Shown: positions 53,666 through 63,149, counted from the stretch's first letter. The stretch: DNA of 64,000 nt from Chitinophaga sp. CF118 (GCF_900112615.1 NZ_FOMK01000002.1:434001-498000), one strand, 5' to 3'. Notes: generated by a model from the sequence alone, not told the origin. Numbers and translations: made by a program.

Positions 53666-54688
53666 ATGAAATTTGAAGCTGTAACTATAAAAGATATTGC
53701 AATCGCACTGGGGCTTTCTACCTCTACTGTATCGCGTGCATTGCGCGATAGTCACGAAATAAGTGTCGCCACTAAACAACTGGTGCTGGAATATGCTACC
53801 CGGATCAATTATCATCCGAATCCTATTGCACTGAGTCTCAAAGAAAAGAGAAGCCGCTCTATAGGTGTGATCGTTGCCGAAATTGCCAACAGTTTTTTCT
53901 CACAGGCTATTAATGGAATTGAATCTGTAGCTAAAGATAGTGGCTATAACGTTATCATTTCCCAGACACATGAATCTTACGAAAAAGAAGTCATGACGCT
54001 GCAATACCTGGCCTCCCGATCTGTAGATGGCTTGCTGATCTCTGTATCCAGCAGTACACAGAATATGGATCACCTGAAGGCATTGCATGACCGTGGATTT
54101 CCTATCGTATTCTTCGACCGCATTGTAGAAGATATCCAGACGCATAAAGTGATGGTAGATAATTTTCGCGGGGCTTATGATGCCACTCTACACCTGATCA
54201 ATAAAGGGTATAAACATATAGCCGTACTGGCTGGGCCCGAAAGCCTTTCAATCAGCCGCGAACGTGTAGCCGGTTATATGGAGGCACTGGCGCAAACCAG
54301 GGTGAAACCTGGCAAAGCACTGATCAAATACTCCCGCTATTCCGGGCTCCAGCTGGAGGAAGTGGAACAGGCAGTAAGCCAGTTGCTGAAGTTACGTCCG
54401 CGCCCGGATGCAATCTTTACTGCATCTGACAAACTCACCACCAACACAATGAGGGTATTGAAAAGTAAAGGGATCCGTATTCCGCAGGATATTGCGCTAA
54501 CAGGCTTCTCTAATTCAGACCTGATAGAACTACTGCATCCCCCGTTGACGGTTGTACGACAACCGGCATTTGAAATGGGAGAAATAGCCACCAGCCTGCT
54601 ATTACAACTGATAGAGAGTAAAAGACCGGTAAGAGAGTTTGAGCGGAAGATTCTTGCAACGAACCTCATCATACAATCATCAACGTAA
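53666..54688 (+). CDS. LacI/GalR family transcriptional regulator
   Basis: A 340-residue regulator. The N-terminal helix-turn-helix VTIKDIAIALGLSTSTVSRA and hinge helix (NPIALSLKEKRSRSIGVIVA) are typical, followed by the periplasmic-binding-like sensor domain (GLLISVSSS, FPIVFFDRI, HIAVLAGPESLSISRERVAG, DAIFTASDKLTTNTMRVLKS, LTGFSNSDLIELLHPPLTVV). It binds a sugar-like effector and controls transcription. It is divergent from the toxin operon, with a 183-base gap, and convergent with the phytase gene. The true target may be either neighbour or a distant locus; the pectin genes are too far to assume. Confidence 0.95.
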   Translation: MKFEAVTIKDIAIALGLSTSTVSRALRDSHEISVATKQLVLEYATRINYHPNPIALSLKEKRSRSIGVIVAEIANSFFSQAINGIESVAKDSGYNVIISQTHESYEKEVMTLQYLASRSVDGLLISVSSSTQNMDHLKALHDRGFPIVFFDRIVEDIQTHKVMVDNFRGAYDATLHLINKGYKHIAVLAGPESLSISRERVAGYMEALAQTRVKPGKALIKYSRYSGLQLEEVEQAVSQLLKLRPRPDAIFTASDKLTTNTMRVLKSKGIRIPQDIALTGFSNSDLIELLHPPLTVVRQPAFEMGEIATSLLLQLIESKRPVREFERKILATNLIIQSST

Positions 54689-54696
54689 AAAAGAAA

Positions 54697-54729
54697 CCCG
54701 TATCATAATAACGATACGGGCTTTTTTTT
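54697..54729. terminator. terminator after the LacI-type gene
   Basis: CCCGTATC and GATACGGG form an 8-bp stem with an 8-base loop, followed by C and eight T residues on the plus strand. On the other strand the A-rich flank lets it serve the convergent phytase gene too. Confidence 0.85.
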
Positions 54730-54742
54730 CTGAAAATAATTC

Positions 54743-56068
54743 TTATTTTAATTGCAGCAGATACTGATGCATATCATCTTTAGGATTTACTCCGATACTT
54801 TTTAGTTTGTTCAGATAATAATACCGGACATCTTCCCAGCGATAATAAGGGTAGTGAGCGGTTTTTACAGGCAATGCCACCTCCCTTTCATTCAATAATA
54901 CTTTTACCAGTTTTTCTTTTCCATTCGAATAGATGATCCACTGGATATTAGCGCTTAAAGGAATAATAGAAGATGCTTTCCAGTGCCTGTTATAATTATA
55001 CACGGATGCAGCAGGCACACTGGCAGTACGTATTCCCAGCAATGTAGCAAAAGGTGAAATAGCTTCTGCATGGGTAAAACGCAGTACAGCATCCTTTCCT
55101 GTCGGGTTTTCTGTGCTGTTTAAGAAATCTGCCAGCAAAGGAGCCGCGATTCTCACCTGGATACCCAGCGTATCTATACCAGCACCTTTTTCCAGAAAAT
55201 CAGCTGCACCGTTTTTAAAGTTGAACCATTGCAGTTCTTTTTGATCTAATACTATCCCAAAATCAATACTATCCCGGGTATATCCTTTTTTCTTCATCTC
55301 CAGCGGAATCGACAACTGTACGCTATACAGATCGTAAACACATGCTGCGATTGCCGCAGCATCCATTACCACCGGCTTCTGGCGCACAGTTACCTTTACT
55401 CCGTTCTTTATAAAAGTACCGGTGAAGATCTTCGCACATACACTGGCAGCAGTCTGTTTCGTCCGCGGGTCTTTTTCAAGAGAATCAAGTTGTACTGACA
55501 GACTGTTTTTGAAAACCTGGTAAGCAGGAGACAGGTCATAAAACCGTAACACATTTTCATCAGAATCCTTTACTAAGGCAAATTCACTTTTTTGCCCTGC
55601 AAAAGACCGCAGAAAAGCATCTGCACTTTGTTTAGTCCTGACCTTATGTGTAATCTGTACTTCCATTCCACGACCTTTAAACGCCGGCTTATAGTTATTG
55701 TACAAACGCGCTCCTATGCCGGCCTGTTCTTCCTCTCCCAGTAAACTGATGTTCTCGTAATTGTTATTTTCTATAGACAGAAAACGTATTACCATCGCTT
55801 TCAGTAAAACCCCTTTCTTCGTCAGTGCATGTTCTTTTTCTGCTTCTGATAACACCTGTAACAGCGTAATATCACTTCCTGCTTTCGTTAAGAACCTGGC
55901 TCCATGCCTGCCTACATAATTAACAAATACAGGTTCAAAGCCCGCGGGGGCTGGCGTATATTGCTGCTGTGAAAAGGGGTATGGTGTCTTGGTTCCTGCT
56001 TCCTGCGCAGATAGATTTATAGTAACGATTAAAAAGTAAATAATTAAGCTCCACTTCTTCCCCATCAT
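54743..56068 (-). CDS. histidine-type phosphatase, MINPP-like phytase
   Basis: A 441-residue exported histidine acid phosphatase (signal peptide ending NLSAQE). The catalytic RHGAR motif (His55 in NYVGRHGARF) and a C-terminal HAE triplet (residues 333-335 in RFTHAEAISPF) are both seen. HAE in place of HD marks the multiple inositol polyphosphate phosphatase (MINPP) type, which strips phosphates from phytate. Its start codon overlaps the stop of the beta-helix lipoprotein gene (TAATG), implying translational coupling. With the TonB receptor upstream it suggests an organic-phosphate or inositol-phosphate acquisition locus. The substrate is inferred from the HAE motif. Confidence 0.88.
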   Translation of the reverse strand: MMGKKWSLIIYFLIVTINLSAQEAGTKTPYPFSQQQYTPAPAGFEPVFVNYVGRHGARFLTKAGSDITLLQVLSEAEKEHALTKKGVLLKAMVIRFLSIENNNYENISLLGEEEQAGIGARLYNNYKPAFKGRGMEVQITHKVRTKQSADAFLRSFAGQKSEFALVKDSDENVLRFYDLSPAYQVFKNSLSVQLDSLEKDPRTKQTAASVCAKIFTGTFIKNGVKVTVRQKPVVMDAAAIAACVYDLYSVQLSIPLEMKKKGYTRDSIDFGIVLDQKELQWFNFKNGAADFLEKGAGIDTLGIQVRIAAPLLADFLNSTENPTGKDAVLRFTHAEAISPFATLLGIRTASVPAASVYNYNRHWKASSIIPLSANIQWIIYSNGKEKLVKVLLNEREVALPVKTAHYPYYRWEDVRYYYLNKLKSIGVNPKDDMHQYLLQLK

Positions 56069-57423
56069 TATTTATTTAATATACTTGAGGTATAATGTTT
56101 ATTCCCTGAACCGTCCGACTGATAAGCGCCCATATCCACGCCAGGTTCGTCTGTAGTGGCCCCGTAAAGCCCTCCCTGCGTCACAACTTTCTGTGCCTGA
56201 AAGATATCAGCATCTGCTTTGCGAAGAGCCGGAGAACCCGGTAACAGGCTAAAGTTATACTGTTGTGCAGTGATAATAGCAATCGGCATGGCAGAGATAT
56301 CCAGTGGCGGTGTTACAGTTGAAAAATCAAACTGGTCCACATCGTATAAAGCAAACAACGGATTATTACTTTTAGGCGTTGTACTCATGATATCATTACT
56401 CTGTTTTACACCTCTTCCATCTGAAGTATAAAATGCAGATATCTGGTACTGTGCATTAGAATAAAAGAAATTGTTGTTGTAATTAATGTGCAGGGTATCC
56501 GCATCAGGTGTGATCCTCAGGCCATAGCGGCAGTTAATGATCATGTTGTTATAGATCTTGCCCTGCGCACCTTTTTCATAGTTGATAGAACCACCCCGAC
56601 CTGATTTCACCTGGCGCATACCACTATTCAGGATAGTATTGTTATACACATATACATTTGTCTGCACCGTACTTCCTCCACTGTTAGATACTTTGAATGC
56701 ATTGGTTGCACCACCTATTGAAACATTGTATGCCACATCTCCTATAGAACCTGCTTTTAAGTTCAGGGACTCTCCACCTGCTTTAGCACAGGCTTCGAAT
56801 GTATTACGCATCACACTCACCTTACCATGCAGAATACGGATACCATCATCTGTACTACCATAAAACCATGAATCTTCTATAATAACATTACCATCAATAT
56901 TAGTATAAGATAGGAAATTCCTCGGATCTCCTGCCGCAAACACTGCCGGATCTGCAGATGCTCCTGCTGGTCCACCGGCAAATTCCATATGTGTCCATTT
57001 GATGATTACATCTCCACTTGTTGCGCCACACTGGATACCTCCCCAGAATCCTTTGCCAATACTGGCAGTAGTACGCAAGCTGTCTAATACCGTAATATAG
57101 TTATTCTCATTGGCAGTCCCTAAACTGATAAATGTACCGTTGCAGGTAATTTGCGGACTGGTAGCTGTACTTTTACCGTCACCCAGGGCTATCAGTTTAG
57201 AGCCAGCCTGCATCAGCAGGGTATCGCCCGCATTGATAGTAATATCGGCACTAAAGTAATAAGTTTTACCAGTGCCCAGGGTTCCCTTCACAGAACCTGT
57301 GAGCGTATCTGAAGTGATCGTCTGACCGGCAGAGATAACTGCCGTTGATATTTTTACTGATTCCTCTTTATGACAGGCACTCAGGATAAGTGCTGACGCT
57401 ATATATAAATGTAATTTTTGCAT
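56068..57423 (-). CDS. lipoprotein with right-handed parallel beta-helix
   Basis: A 451-residue lipoprotein: MQKLHLYIASALILSAC (lipobox LSAC, Cys17). The sequence has beta-helix rungs throughout, such as GNVIIEDSWFYGSTDDGIRI, VSVMRNTFEACAKAGGES, NVYVYNNTILNSGMRQVKSG and GKIYNNMIINCRYGL, like right-handed beta-helix or DUF1565-type proteins. No catalytic residues of pectate lyase can be assigned. It sits between the TonB receptor and the MINPP phosphatase (12 bases after the former, 1 overlapping with the latter). It may bind the substrate at the cell surface; that role is inferred. Confidence 0.8.
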   Translation of the reverse strand: MQKLHLYIASALILSACHKEESVKISTAVISAGQTITSDTLTGSVKGTLGTGKTYYFSADITINAGDTLLMQAGSKLIALGDGKSTATSPQITCNGTFISLGTANENNYITVLDSLRTTASIGKGFWGGIQCGATSGDVIIKWTHMEFAGGPAGASADPAVFAAGDPRNFLSYTNIDGNVIIEDSWFYGSTDDGIRILHGKVSVMRNTFEACAKAGGESLNLKAGSIGDVAYNVSIGGATNAFKVSNSGGSTVQTNVYVYNNTILNSGMRQVKSGRGGSINYEKGAQGKIYNNMIINCRYGLRITPDADTLHINYNNNFFYSNAQYQISAFYTSDGRGVKQSNDIMSTTPKSNNPLFALYDVDQFDFSTVTPPLDISAMPIAIITAQQYNFSLLPGSPALRKADADIFQAQKVVTQGGLYGATTDEPGVDMGAYQSDGSGNKHYTSSILNK

Positions 57424-57435
57424 GGTAATAATTGT

Positions 57436-60210
57436 TTAAAGTTTGAATTTTACACCCAGCAGGTAATTAGATCCGTAGGTATCCTTGCGTACAAAGGTAT
57501 TTTTACCGATCTCCTGGTGAGGTACTGCTCCTACTGTTCCGCTGCCGGTAAAAGGCTGTCTGATCTCCAGCTCATAAGGGGTATCGAAGATATTATTCAC
57601 CTTTGCATATACAAACCAGCGTTTAGTAATTCTCTTCTCTACAGAAAAGTCCATCTGTGCAAATCCTTTCTGCCAGATATCATTGTCCAGGAACTGAGAT
57701 ACCGTATTGATCCTTCTGCTGGTATAACCAAATGCCAGTTGTGCATTTAATCCTAACTTATTATCATCTTTAAATAACAGGGATAAGTTAGCAATATGAG
57801 CTGATTGCCCCTGTAACGGACGACTTTGATTCACCTGCATCTGCGAGGTACCGGTGCCCGTGCTGTAATATTTAATCTTGGATGTAGTGATCTCAGAGTG
57901 TGTATACGTGTAGTTTGCTTTTATACCAAACCACCTGAAGTATTTGGTGATATCCAGCTCTGCACCATAGTTGCTGGCCTTACCAAAATTATCCGGTGTA
58001 TAATAAACGTTGGTTCCTACATTTTCCAATGCATATTCAATAGGATTGTTCAGTCTTTTGTAGAATATACCTGCCAGTAATTGATCTAATCCTTTAGGGA
58101 AATATTCATAGCGCAGATCAAAGTTATCTGCAGTAGTCCTTTTCAGATTAGGGTTACCTATTTCCTGGTAATCAGCATCCGGATCTCCACCATTGTGAGG
58201 TATTACTTCATAGAAGTTTGGACGGCTGATAGCGGAGTAATAAGAAAGGCGGATAGCCTGTTTTTTATTTAATGAATATTTCAGTAATGCACTGGGTAAT
58301 ACATCATAATAAGTAATAGACCCTGTTCTTCCTTTTACAGTTTGCGGTACGGCACTTTGCCAGGAAAGATCTGTATTCTCGTATCTGGCACCGCCGGTCA
58401 GTTCAAATTTCTTCCAGTTGATCTTCACCATAGCATAAGCAGCGCCTACGTTTTCTGTAGCGGAGTAATTTAATGCATTATCAACCGTTCCTTCTCCATT
58501 AAATACTGAGAAATTATTGTGGGAGATATCCCCGTCATATACCTGGTTGCTTGGATCTGTAGGACGCAAACTATAATCATCATAGCTGCTGGTCCTTGAT
58601 TTATTACGGTACATACCACCTGCTGACCAGTTTACATCCGCTTTCCCAATTTCTGATTTATAGGTAAAATTCAGGTAACCGCTTTTATCTTCATCCGAAT
58701 TACGGGAGAACTCCCTGTGAGATACCGGATCAAGATTTAACGGAGCTTGTATTAAAGCACCACTGGCGTCTTTTGAAACACCTGTAACCAGACCCAATGT
58801 AGCTTCGTCAGGACGGTTATCACTGGCTTTTGAATAAACAGCAGACCAATCCATCCCGAAGTTCTTCGCGATCTTATGTGTACCATTCAATGTGATATTG
58901 AAGATCTGCTGCACATCGTGATAGGTTCTGTAACTGTTGCTGATCCTTCCCGTGCCGGCTCCAGACCTTCCTAATTGCAGGTTGGTGTCCGATGCACTTC
59001 TGAACTCGTTTTTCTCCAAATTGAGATAAGCAGCATACAGCTTGATCTTATTATTATCATCGATCTTTAAATCGAGTTTGGTATGTAAACCACTTCTCTG
59101 CTGCTGGATGGAATATTGTCTGGATTCTATGCTGGTTACCTGTGCATTACCGTTATTCATATCTGTCTCAGTCCCGAAGAATACGGAGCTTACATTACGG
59201 TAGTTATTCTGGTAACTTCCTGCTACTATAATTCCAAGCTTATCTTTCCACACACGACCACCTACAGATAATCCCAGCAAGGATGCAATGGGATTATGTT
59301 TATCCGAATGAGAGAAGGCGCTGTTCGGGAAATCTTTCATCGTAGCCTGGTAGGTAGTTCCGTTTGTGGCACGTGGAGAACGATCCAGGCTGGCACTGTT
59401 GTCAAAGGTGGTGAAGTCCTCGCTGGTGAATTTACCTGCGAATCCTGCAGCAACATTTGCTTTTACACTTAACTGGTTAGGCGCATCTTTCATGACCATA
59501 TTCACAGCACCGCCAATAGCATCTCCTTCTCTGTCCGGGGTAAGGGATTTTACTACCTCGAGGCGGTCCAGCAGGTCTGCCGGGAAGATATCCAAAGGCA
59601 CGTAACGGTTCTTGTTATCCGGACTAGGGATCTTAATACCATTTACGAGGGTGTAGATATAACGTTTGTCCATTCCCCTGATAATAGGGTATTGGCCTTC
59701 ACCGTTGGTGCTTCTTTCCAGAGATACACCGGAAATACGCTGTACTACGTTTGCCACGGAGAGGTCGGGGGAGACTTCTATTGTACGGGCGGAAACAGAG
59801 TTCTGAACCAGGGTAGCTTTTCTGTCGGCCTGCATAGCAGATGCATCAGTGCTTTTATCGTGTTTACCCGCTACATTCACCTCTGCCAGGTCATTGTTCT
59901 TTTTTTCCAGTTCAATGACCATATTGGGAGGTGTTCCGTTTACGGTTATTTCGTTTTTATAAGAGTTGTAACCAACATAAACTGCCTTTACTTTCCAGTT
60001 GCCGTTTGGAAGATTCTTTAAAATGAATGTTCCATTCAGGCCGGAAACAATAAAATGTTTTTGCTCCGAGATTTCTACGCTGATAGTTGCACCCGGTAAA
60101 GGCTCTCCGGATTGTTTATCAACTACCTGGCCGCTCAGGCTGACTTTCTGCGAGTGGGCAGAAAACCCGATCGCTGTCAACAGGATAAACAGAAAAAATA
60201 ATCGCTTCAT
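57436..60210 (-). CDS. TonB-dependent receptor (carboxypeptidase-regulatory domain, no SusD partner)
   Basis: A 924-residue outer membrane receptor. After a signal peptide (ending SAHSQ) comes a carboxypeptidase-regulatory domain (about 20-105). Next is a plug with VANVVQRISGVSLERSTNGE and YPIIRGMDKRYIYTLVNGIK, then a 22-strand barrel ending GVKFKL. The plug resembles the TonB-Xanth-Caul receptor type rather than SusC, and no SusD gene follows. The start chosen is the ATG at 60210, which gives the signal peptide; the frame is open for 37 further codons upstream without family likeness. It heads an operon with a beta-helix lipoprotein and a MINPP-type phytase, so inositol phosphates or their metal complexes may be imported. 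Confidence 0.93.
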   Translation of the reverse strand: MKRLFFLFILLTAIGFSAHSQKVSLSGQVVDKQSGEPLPGATISVEISEQKHFIVSGLNGTFILKNLPNGNWKVKAVYVGYNSYKNEITVNGTPPNMVIELEKKNNDLAEVNVAGKHDKSTDASAMQADRKATLVQNSVSARTIEVSPDLSVANVVQRISGVSLERSTNGEGQYPIIRGMDKRYIYTLVNGIKIPSPDNKNRYVPLDIFPADLLDRLEVVKSLTPDREGDAIGGAVNMVMKDAPNQLSVKANVAAGFAGKFTSEDFTTFDNSASLDRSPRATNGTTYQATMKDFPNSAFSHSDKHNPIASLLGLSVGGRVWKDKLGIIVAGSYQNNYRNVSSVFFGTETDMNNGNAQVTSIESRQYSIQQQRSGLHTKLDLKIDDNNKIKLYAAYLNLEKNEFRSASDTNLQLGRSGAGTGRISNSYRTYHDVQQIFNITLNGTHKIAKNFGMDWSAVYSKASDNRPDEATLGLVTGVSKDASGALIQAPLNLDPVSHREFSRNSDEDKSGYLNFTYKSEIGKADVNWSAGGMYRNKSRTSSYDDYSLRPTDPSNQVYDGDISHNNFSVFNGEGTVDNALNYSATENVGAAYAMVKINWKKFELTGGARYENTDLSWQSAVPQTVKGRTGSITYYDVLPSALLKYSLNKKQAIRLSYYSAISRPNFYEVIPHNGGDPDADYQEIGNPNLKRTTADNFDLRYEYFPKGLDQLLAGIFYKRLNNPIEYALENVGTNVYYTPDNFGKASNYGAELDITKYFRWFGIKANYTYTHSEITTSKIKYYSTGTGTSQMQVNQSRPLQGQSAHIANLSLLFKDDNKLGLNAQLAFGYTSRRINTVSQFLDNDIWQKGFAQMDFSVEKRITKRWFVYAKVNNIFDTPYELEIRQPFTGSGTVGAVPHQEIGKNTFVRKDTYGSNYLLGVKFKL

Positions 60211-60270
60211 TGTAGCAGTTTTTTGATGCTGCAAATGTGAATAAAGGCAAACAGTAAGCGTAAAAACTAC

Positions 60271-60322
60271 CGTATACAAAATGATACATCGTGAACAAGA
60301 GCGTATACAAAGAGTGAACAAG
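60271..60322. repeat. paired direct repeat upstream of the TonB receptor gene
   Basis: CGTATACAAA followed by GTGAACAAG occurs twice: 60271-60280 with 60291-60299, and 60302-60311 with 60314-60322. The repeats lie 61-112 bases upstream of the receptor start and could be regulator sites, for example of the HTH protein encoded next to it. No consensus -7 box was found nearby. Confidence 0.45.
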
Positions 60323-60399
60323 GGAAAATAATCAGTTGATTATCAATTAATACAAAGACGACGTACGCTACATTAACAAATTGTTACCGTAACATCACT

Positions 60400-62019
60400 T
60401 TATAAAGAATTGATAAATGAAGTGAGACTTTCCCCTTCTTCCAGCAGCAGTTTTTTCTTCAATCTGTACTTTGATACCCTCAAACTATCTGGTGAGATAG
60501 CCAATAAAGTGGCCATATCTTTTGAATCGAGGTTCAATTTAATGAGGGCAGCCAGGCGGAGATCATTATAAGAAAGGTCATCTCTTCTTTCTTTCAGTTT
60601 GGCAAAGAATTCCTGGTGTACCTGTTCAAAGATCTCCCTGAATCCTGTCCAGTATTCATCGTAATTAAAGTTGAGATTGATTTGCTGAATGAGTTGCTGG
60701 ATTTGTTTTTTCTGGTCCCGTTTATCATCTTTTACCATTAATTCCAGCCTGTTGCGCAAGTCTTCCAGCAATTGGTTTTTCTGGATCACATGGAGGGTAT
60801 GTGAGGTCAACTCCTTCCCTTTCACCTCCAGGTCCTGCACCAGCTTATTTTCCTGCAGCTGTTTATTTTCAAGGGCTGTTTGCATCAATGCTTGCTGGGC
60901 CTCATGAATTTGTTGATTTTGCAAGGCCAGGGTGACCGCATTTCTAATCTTTAACCGTTGCCGGCTAATAATTACCCATCCAAGCACCAGAAGTAGCAGG
61001 ATCACAATAATAGTGGAGATAGCTATAATAATATTGATGTCACGTGCATGCTGCAGGTCCACTATTTCATCATTCTTTTTATCCATATCAAATAATACAC
61101 TTAAAAAGGCGGTCTGCCGGTTGTTTTCGGCAGAGTAGATATCTATAGTAGCACGGCGTGATAGTTCCAGGTAGTAATAAGCACTGTCCTTCTCGTTCAG
61201 CAGGTTGTAGGTTTTACCTATGTCATGATAAGCGGCCCCTTTTCCATATAGGTTATTCGCCTTTACCGCGAGGATCAGGGCTTTCCTTGTCTCAAGCAGT
61301 CCTTCATTATAGTGGCCTGTTTTACGGGATATATCTCCCAGGTTGTTCAATACTTCAATAATAGCTACTTTTTCACCTGACTGTTCATAGAGGTCGTAGG
61401 AATGTTCGTAGTAATAGCGGGCAGAATCGAACTTTTGCAGATCTTCATAAATGCTGCCCATATTCTCGTAGATCTTTGCGATGCCTTCTTTTTTTGATAT
61501 CCGGCTATATTGTTGCAAAGCCAGGCGCTGGAAATAAAAGGCGCTGTCGTATTGATGCTGCTTTTCGTAGAGGTGTCCTATCCTGCCGTAGGTATCAGCC
61601 AATCCCTCATCATTATGCATTTGATGGTAAATGGCCAGAGCTTCTTCATATTGCTTTCCTGCCAGTGGGATCTGACGGTTGTAATAATAGAGGATACCCA
61701 TATCATTCAGATTTCCTGCCAGCAGGTCTTTCCGTTCCAGATCGCGGAAGATCTTATCCGCCCGGAGGTGAAAATCCAATGCCTGCGGATAATTGCCCAG
61801 ATAATAACAGATATTCCCCATGTGTTGAAGGGAAGTCCCCATTGTTAAAGGATCTTTTTGCAATGTGGCTTTGTCGTACATCTTTTTTAATTCCAGCAGA
61901 GAAGAATCTGGAAGATGCATGTCGAGTTGTCTGGTATAAGTAAGTTCTATACGGTCCCTATCCTGCCCTTTTACCGTTATGGCAAGCGCTAAAGCTGCTA
62001 AAACAAAGAAAACTCTCAT
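60400..62019 (-). CDS. TPR-transmembrane-HTH regulator
   Basis: A 539-residue membrane protein with a signal peptide. Residues about 50-300 form six to seven TPR units (GTSLQHMGNICYYLGNYPQA, LADTYGRIGHLYEKQHQYDS, IAKIYENMGSIYEDLQKFDS). One transmembrane helix follows (about 329-350, IIIAISTIIVILLLLVLGWV), then a coiled coil, and a C-terminal LuxR-like helix-turn-helix (YNDLRLAALIKLNLDSKDMA, LLAISPDSLRVSKYRLKKKL). Such proteins are common in Bacteroidota as membrane-bound transcription regulators that sense a periplasmic signal. It is 189 bases upstream of the TonB receptor on the same strand and is a good candidate to control that locus. Confidence 0.85.
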   Translation of the reverse strand: MRVFFVLAALALAITVKGQDRDRIELTYTRQLDMHLPDSSLLELKKMYDKATLQKDPLTMGTSLQHMGNICYYLGNYPQALDFHLRADKIFRDLERKDLLAGNLNDMGILYYYNRQIPLAGKQYEEALAIYHQMHNDEGLADTYGRIGHLYEKQHQYDSAFYFQRLALQQYSRISKKEGIAKIYENMGSIYEDLQKFDSARYYYEHSYDLYEQSGEKVAIIEVLNNLGDISRKTGHYNEGLLETRKALILAVKANNLYGKGAAYHDIGKTYNLLNEKDSAYYYLELSRRATIDIYSAENNRQTAFLSVLFDMDKKNDEIVDLQHARDINIIIAISTIIVILLLLVLGWVIISRQRLKIRNAVTLALQNQQIHEAQQALMQTALENKQLQENKLVQDLEVKGKELTSHTLHVIQKNQLLEDLRNRLELMVKDDKRDQKKQIQQLIQQINLNFNYDEYWTGFREIFEQVHQEFFAKLKERRDDLSYNDLRLAALIKLNLDSKDMATLLAISPDSLRVSKYRLKKKLLLEEGESLTSFINSL

Positions 62020-62215
62020 AGTTGGAAGTAAATATCCGACCTCCGTCCCCGGGAGGTTAATAATAAGCTGCAGGCAAAGAAAAGGGTTTAATGTTATGTA
62101 ATTGTTAAGAGGTGGATGAGGATATTAGTTTGAAGCCCATCTTTTAAAATAAAAATAAGAAATACCTTTATACAGATTTTACATTGCATAGAGGCATTTC
62201 TTTACAAACTATCAC

Positions 62216-62674
62216 TTATTTCACTGCCAGAAAGATATCTACTTCCGCATCTTCCGGGTTTTGTGTTTTTTCTCCATACACTTCAAAATCTGCTGTATAA
62301 ACCCTTGGAATATCTGAGTTCCATATTTTAGTCCACTCATTAAATACCACACCTTGCAGGAGATTTCCTTTGGCAATACGCTTAAGATAATCGCCTCCGG
62401 CTATAGTGATCCCGGTCATTCCATCCGGAATATTATCCAGATTGCTTACTTTACAACCAAGAATAGTGGTATAGGGTTTTGTATGATCTTTCTCATACTC
62501 CGCATATACGCTATAAACAGTGTTATCAATCTTATTGGGGATTTTCTCCATGATTCCTTGCGACATAAACTGATCCCAGAGAGCAGGAATATCTTTTCCT
62601 GATTGTCCGTTTTCGTTTGTGGTTCTTACTGCAATACCAAGAACATAGAATGATTTGAGCGTCTGCTTTTCCAT
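62216..62674 (-). CDS. GyrI-like / AraC effector-binding domain protein
   Basis: A 152-residue stand-alone ligand-binding domain: FYVLGIAVRTTNENGQSG, IPALWDQFMSQGIMEKIPNK, TTILGCKVSNLDNIPDGM, then ITIAGGDYLKRIAKGN and a final DVFL-like strand. This is the SOUL/GyrI-type fold that follows AraC or MerR DNA-binding domains, here without any DNA-binding part. Stand-alone copies may bind small molecules or hydrolyse cyclopropane-type compounds, but the role is not certain. A near-consensus -7 box (CATATTTG, 62693-62700, minus strand) lies just upstream. Confidence 0.8.
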   Translation of the reverse strand: MEKQTLKSFYVLGIAVRTTNENGQSGKDIPALWDQFMSQGIMEKIPNKIDNTVYSVYAEYEKDHTKPYTTILGCKVSNLDNIPDGMTGITIAGGDYLKRIAKGNLLQGVVFNEWTKIWNSDIPRVYTADFEVYGEKTQNPEDAEVDIFLAVK

Positions 62675-62744
62675 TTTTTTATTATTTCAGTACAAATATG
62701 GGGGAGTATTGTGACAACCCTATGTCAGCAGGGACCTACAACAG

Positions 62745-62899
62745 TTACTACCCACTTAACTACCCACTTTTCAATTTCCCCTTAATTCGCCAATAAATCC
62801 ATTTCTTCCTTAACCCTTTACTGTAAACGGTTTCAAAACAAATGAAGATATTATGTAAAATGTCCCCATCATTTTTACTACCCACTTTACTACCCAAGG
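62745..62899. repeat. four copies of an ACTACCCACTT-type word in two pairs
   Basis: TTACTACCCACTTAACTACC followed by CACTTTT at 62745-62771 and TTTTACTACCCACTTTACTA followed by CCCAAGG at 62874-62899 are near copies, each a double word. On the minus strand they read AGTGGGTAGTAA, giving KVGSKVGSK in one frame, a linker seen in AlbA/RecG-type regulators. They may be traces of a decayed coding sequence continuing from the winged-helix remnant. Confidence 0.4.
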
Positions 62900-62900
62900 G

Positions 62901-63119
62901 CTATTCCGAAGGAAGAGGTAATTGGTTTATTAACCATCTCCCTGATTTGTCTGATCCTTCTCTTACAAGGATACCTAAGTTTTTCAATTTATTAATATTA
63001 TTATCTACAGAAGTTTTCCCTTGTTCAATTACTTGCGACAATTGATCCTTAACAGAGAACCTCAAAAATAATTTGTGAGCCTGAGAATTACTTAAACTCC
63101 TCCTGATCTCCAAAAACAA
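62901..63119 (-). pseudogene. winged-helix fragment of a RecG/Schlafen-AlbA-type regulator
   Basis: A 72-codon frame without an ATG (it begins after a stop, with only a TTG). It encodes a winged-helix end: QLSQVIEQGKTSVDNNINKL followed by KNLGILVREGSDKSGRWLIN, as at the C-terminus of AlbA/RecG-like ATP-binding regulators. The rest of that protein is absent, and after the stop the same frame reads PLGSKVGSKNDGDIL, a typical linker of the same proteins. It is a remnant, not a working gene. Confidence 0.55.
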
Positions 63120-63122
63120 AGA

Positions 63123-63149
63123 GCCTGCATCCTACTTATGGATACAGGC
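63123..63149 (-). terminator. terminator after the GH16 gene
   Basis: On the minus strand GCCTGTATCC and GGATGCAGGC pair with one wobble, a 7-base loop and a T-rich TCTTTGTTTTTG tail. It lies 57 bases beyond the GH16 stop codon. Confidence 0.75.

Noticed and set aside
60211..60321. 37-codon upstream extension of the TonB receptor
   Set aside because: The residues do not resemble family N-termini and cover the likely promoter region; the ATG at 60210 starts a clean signal peptide.
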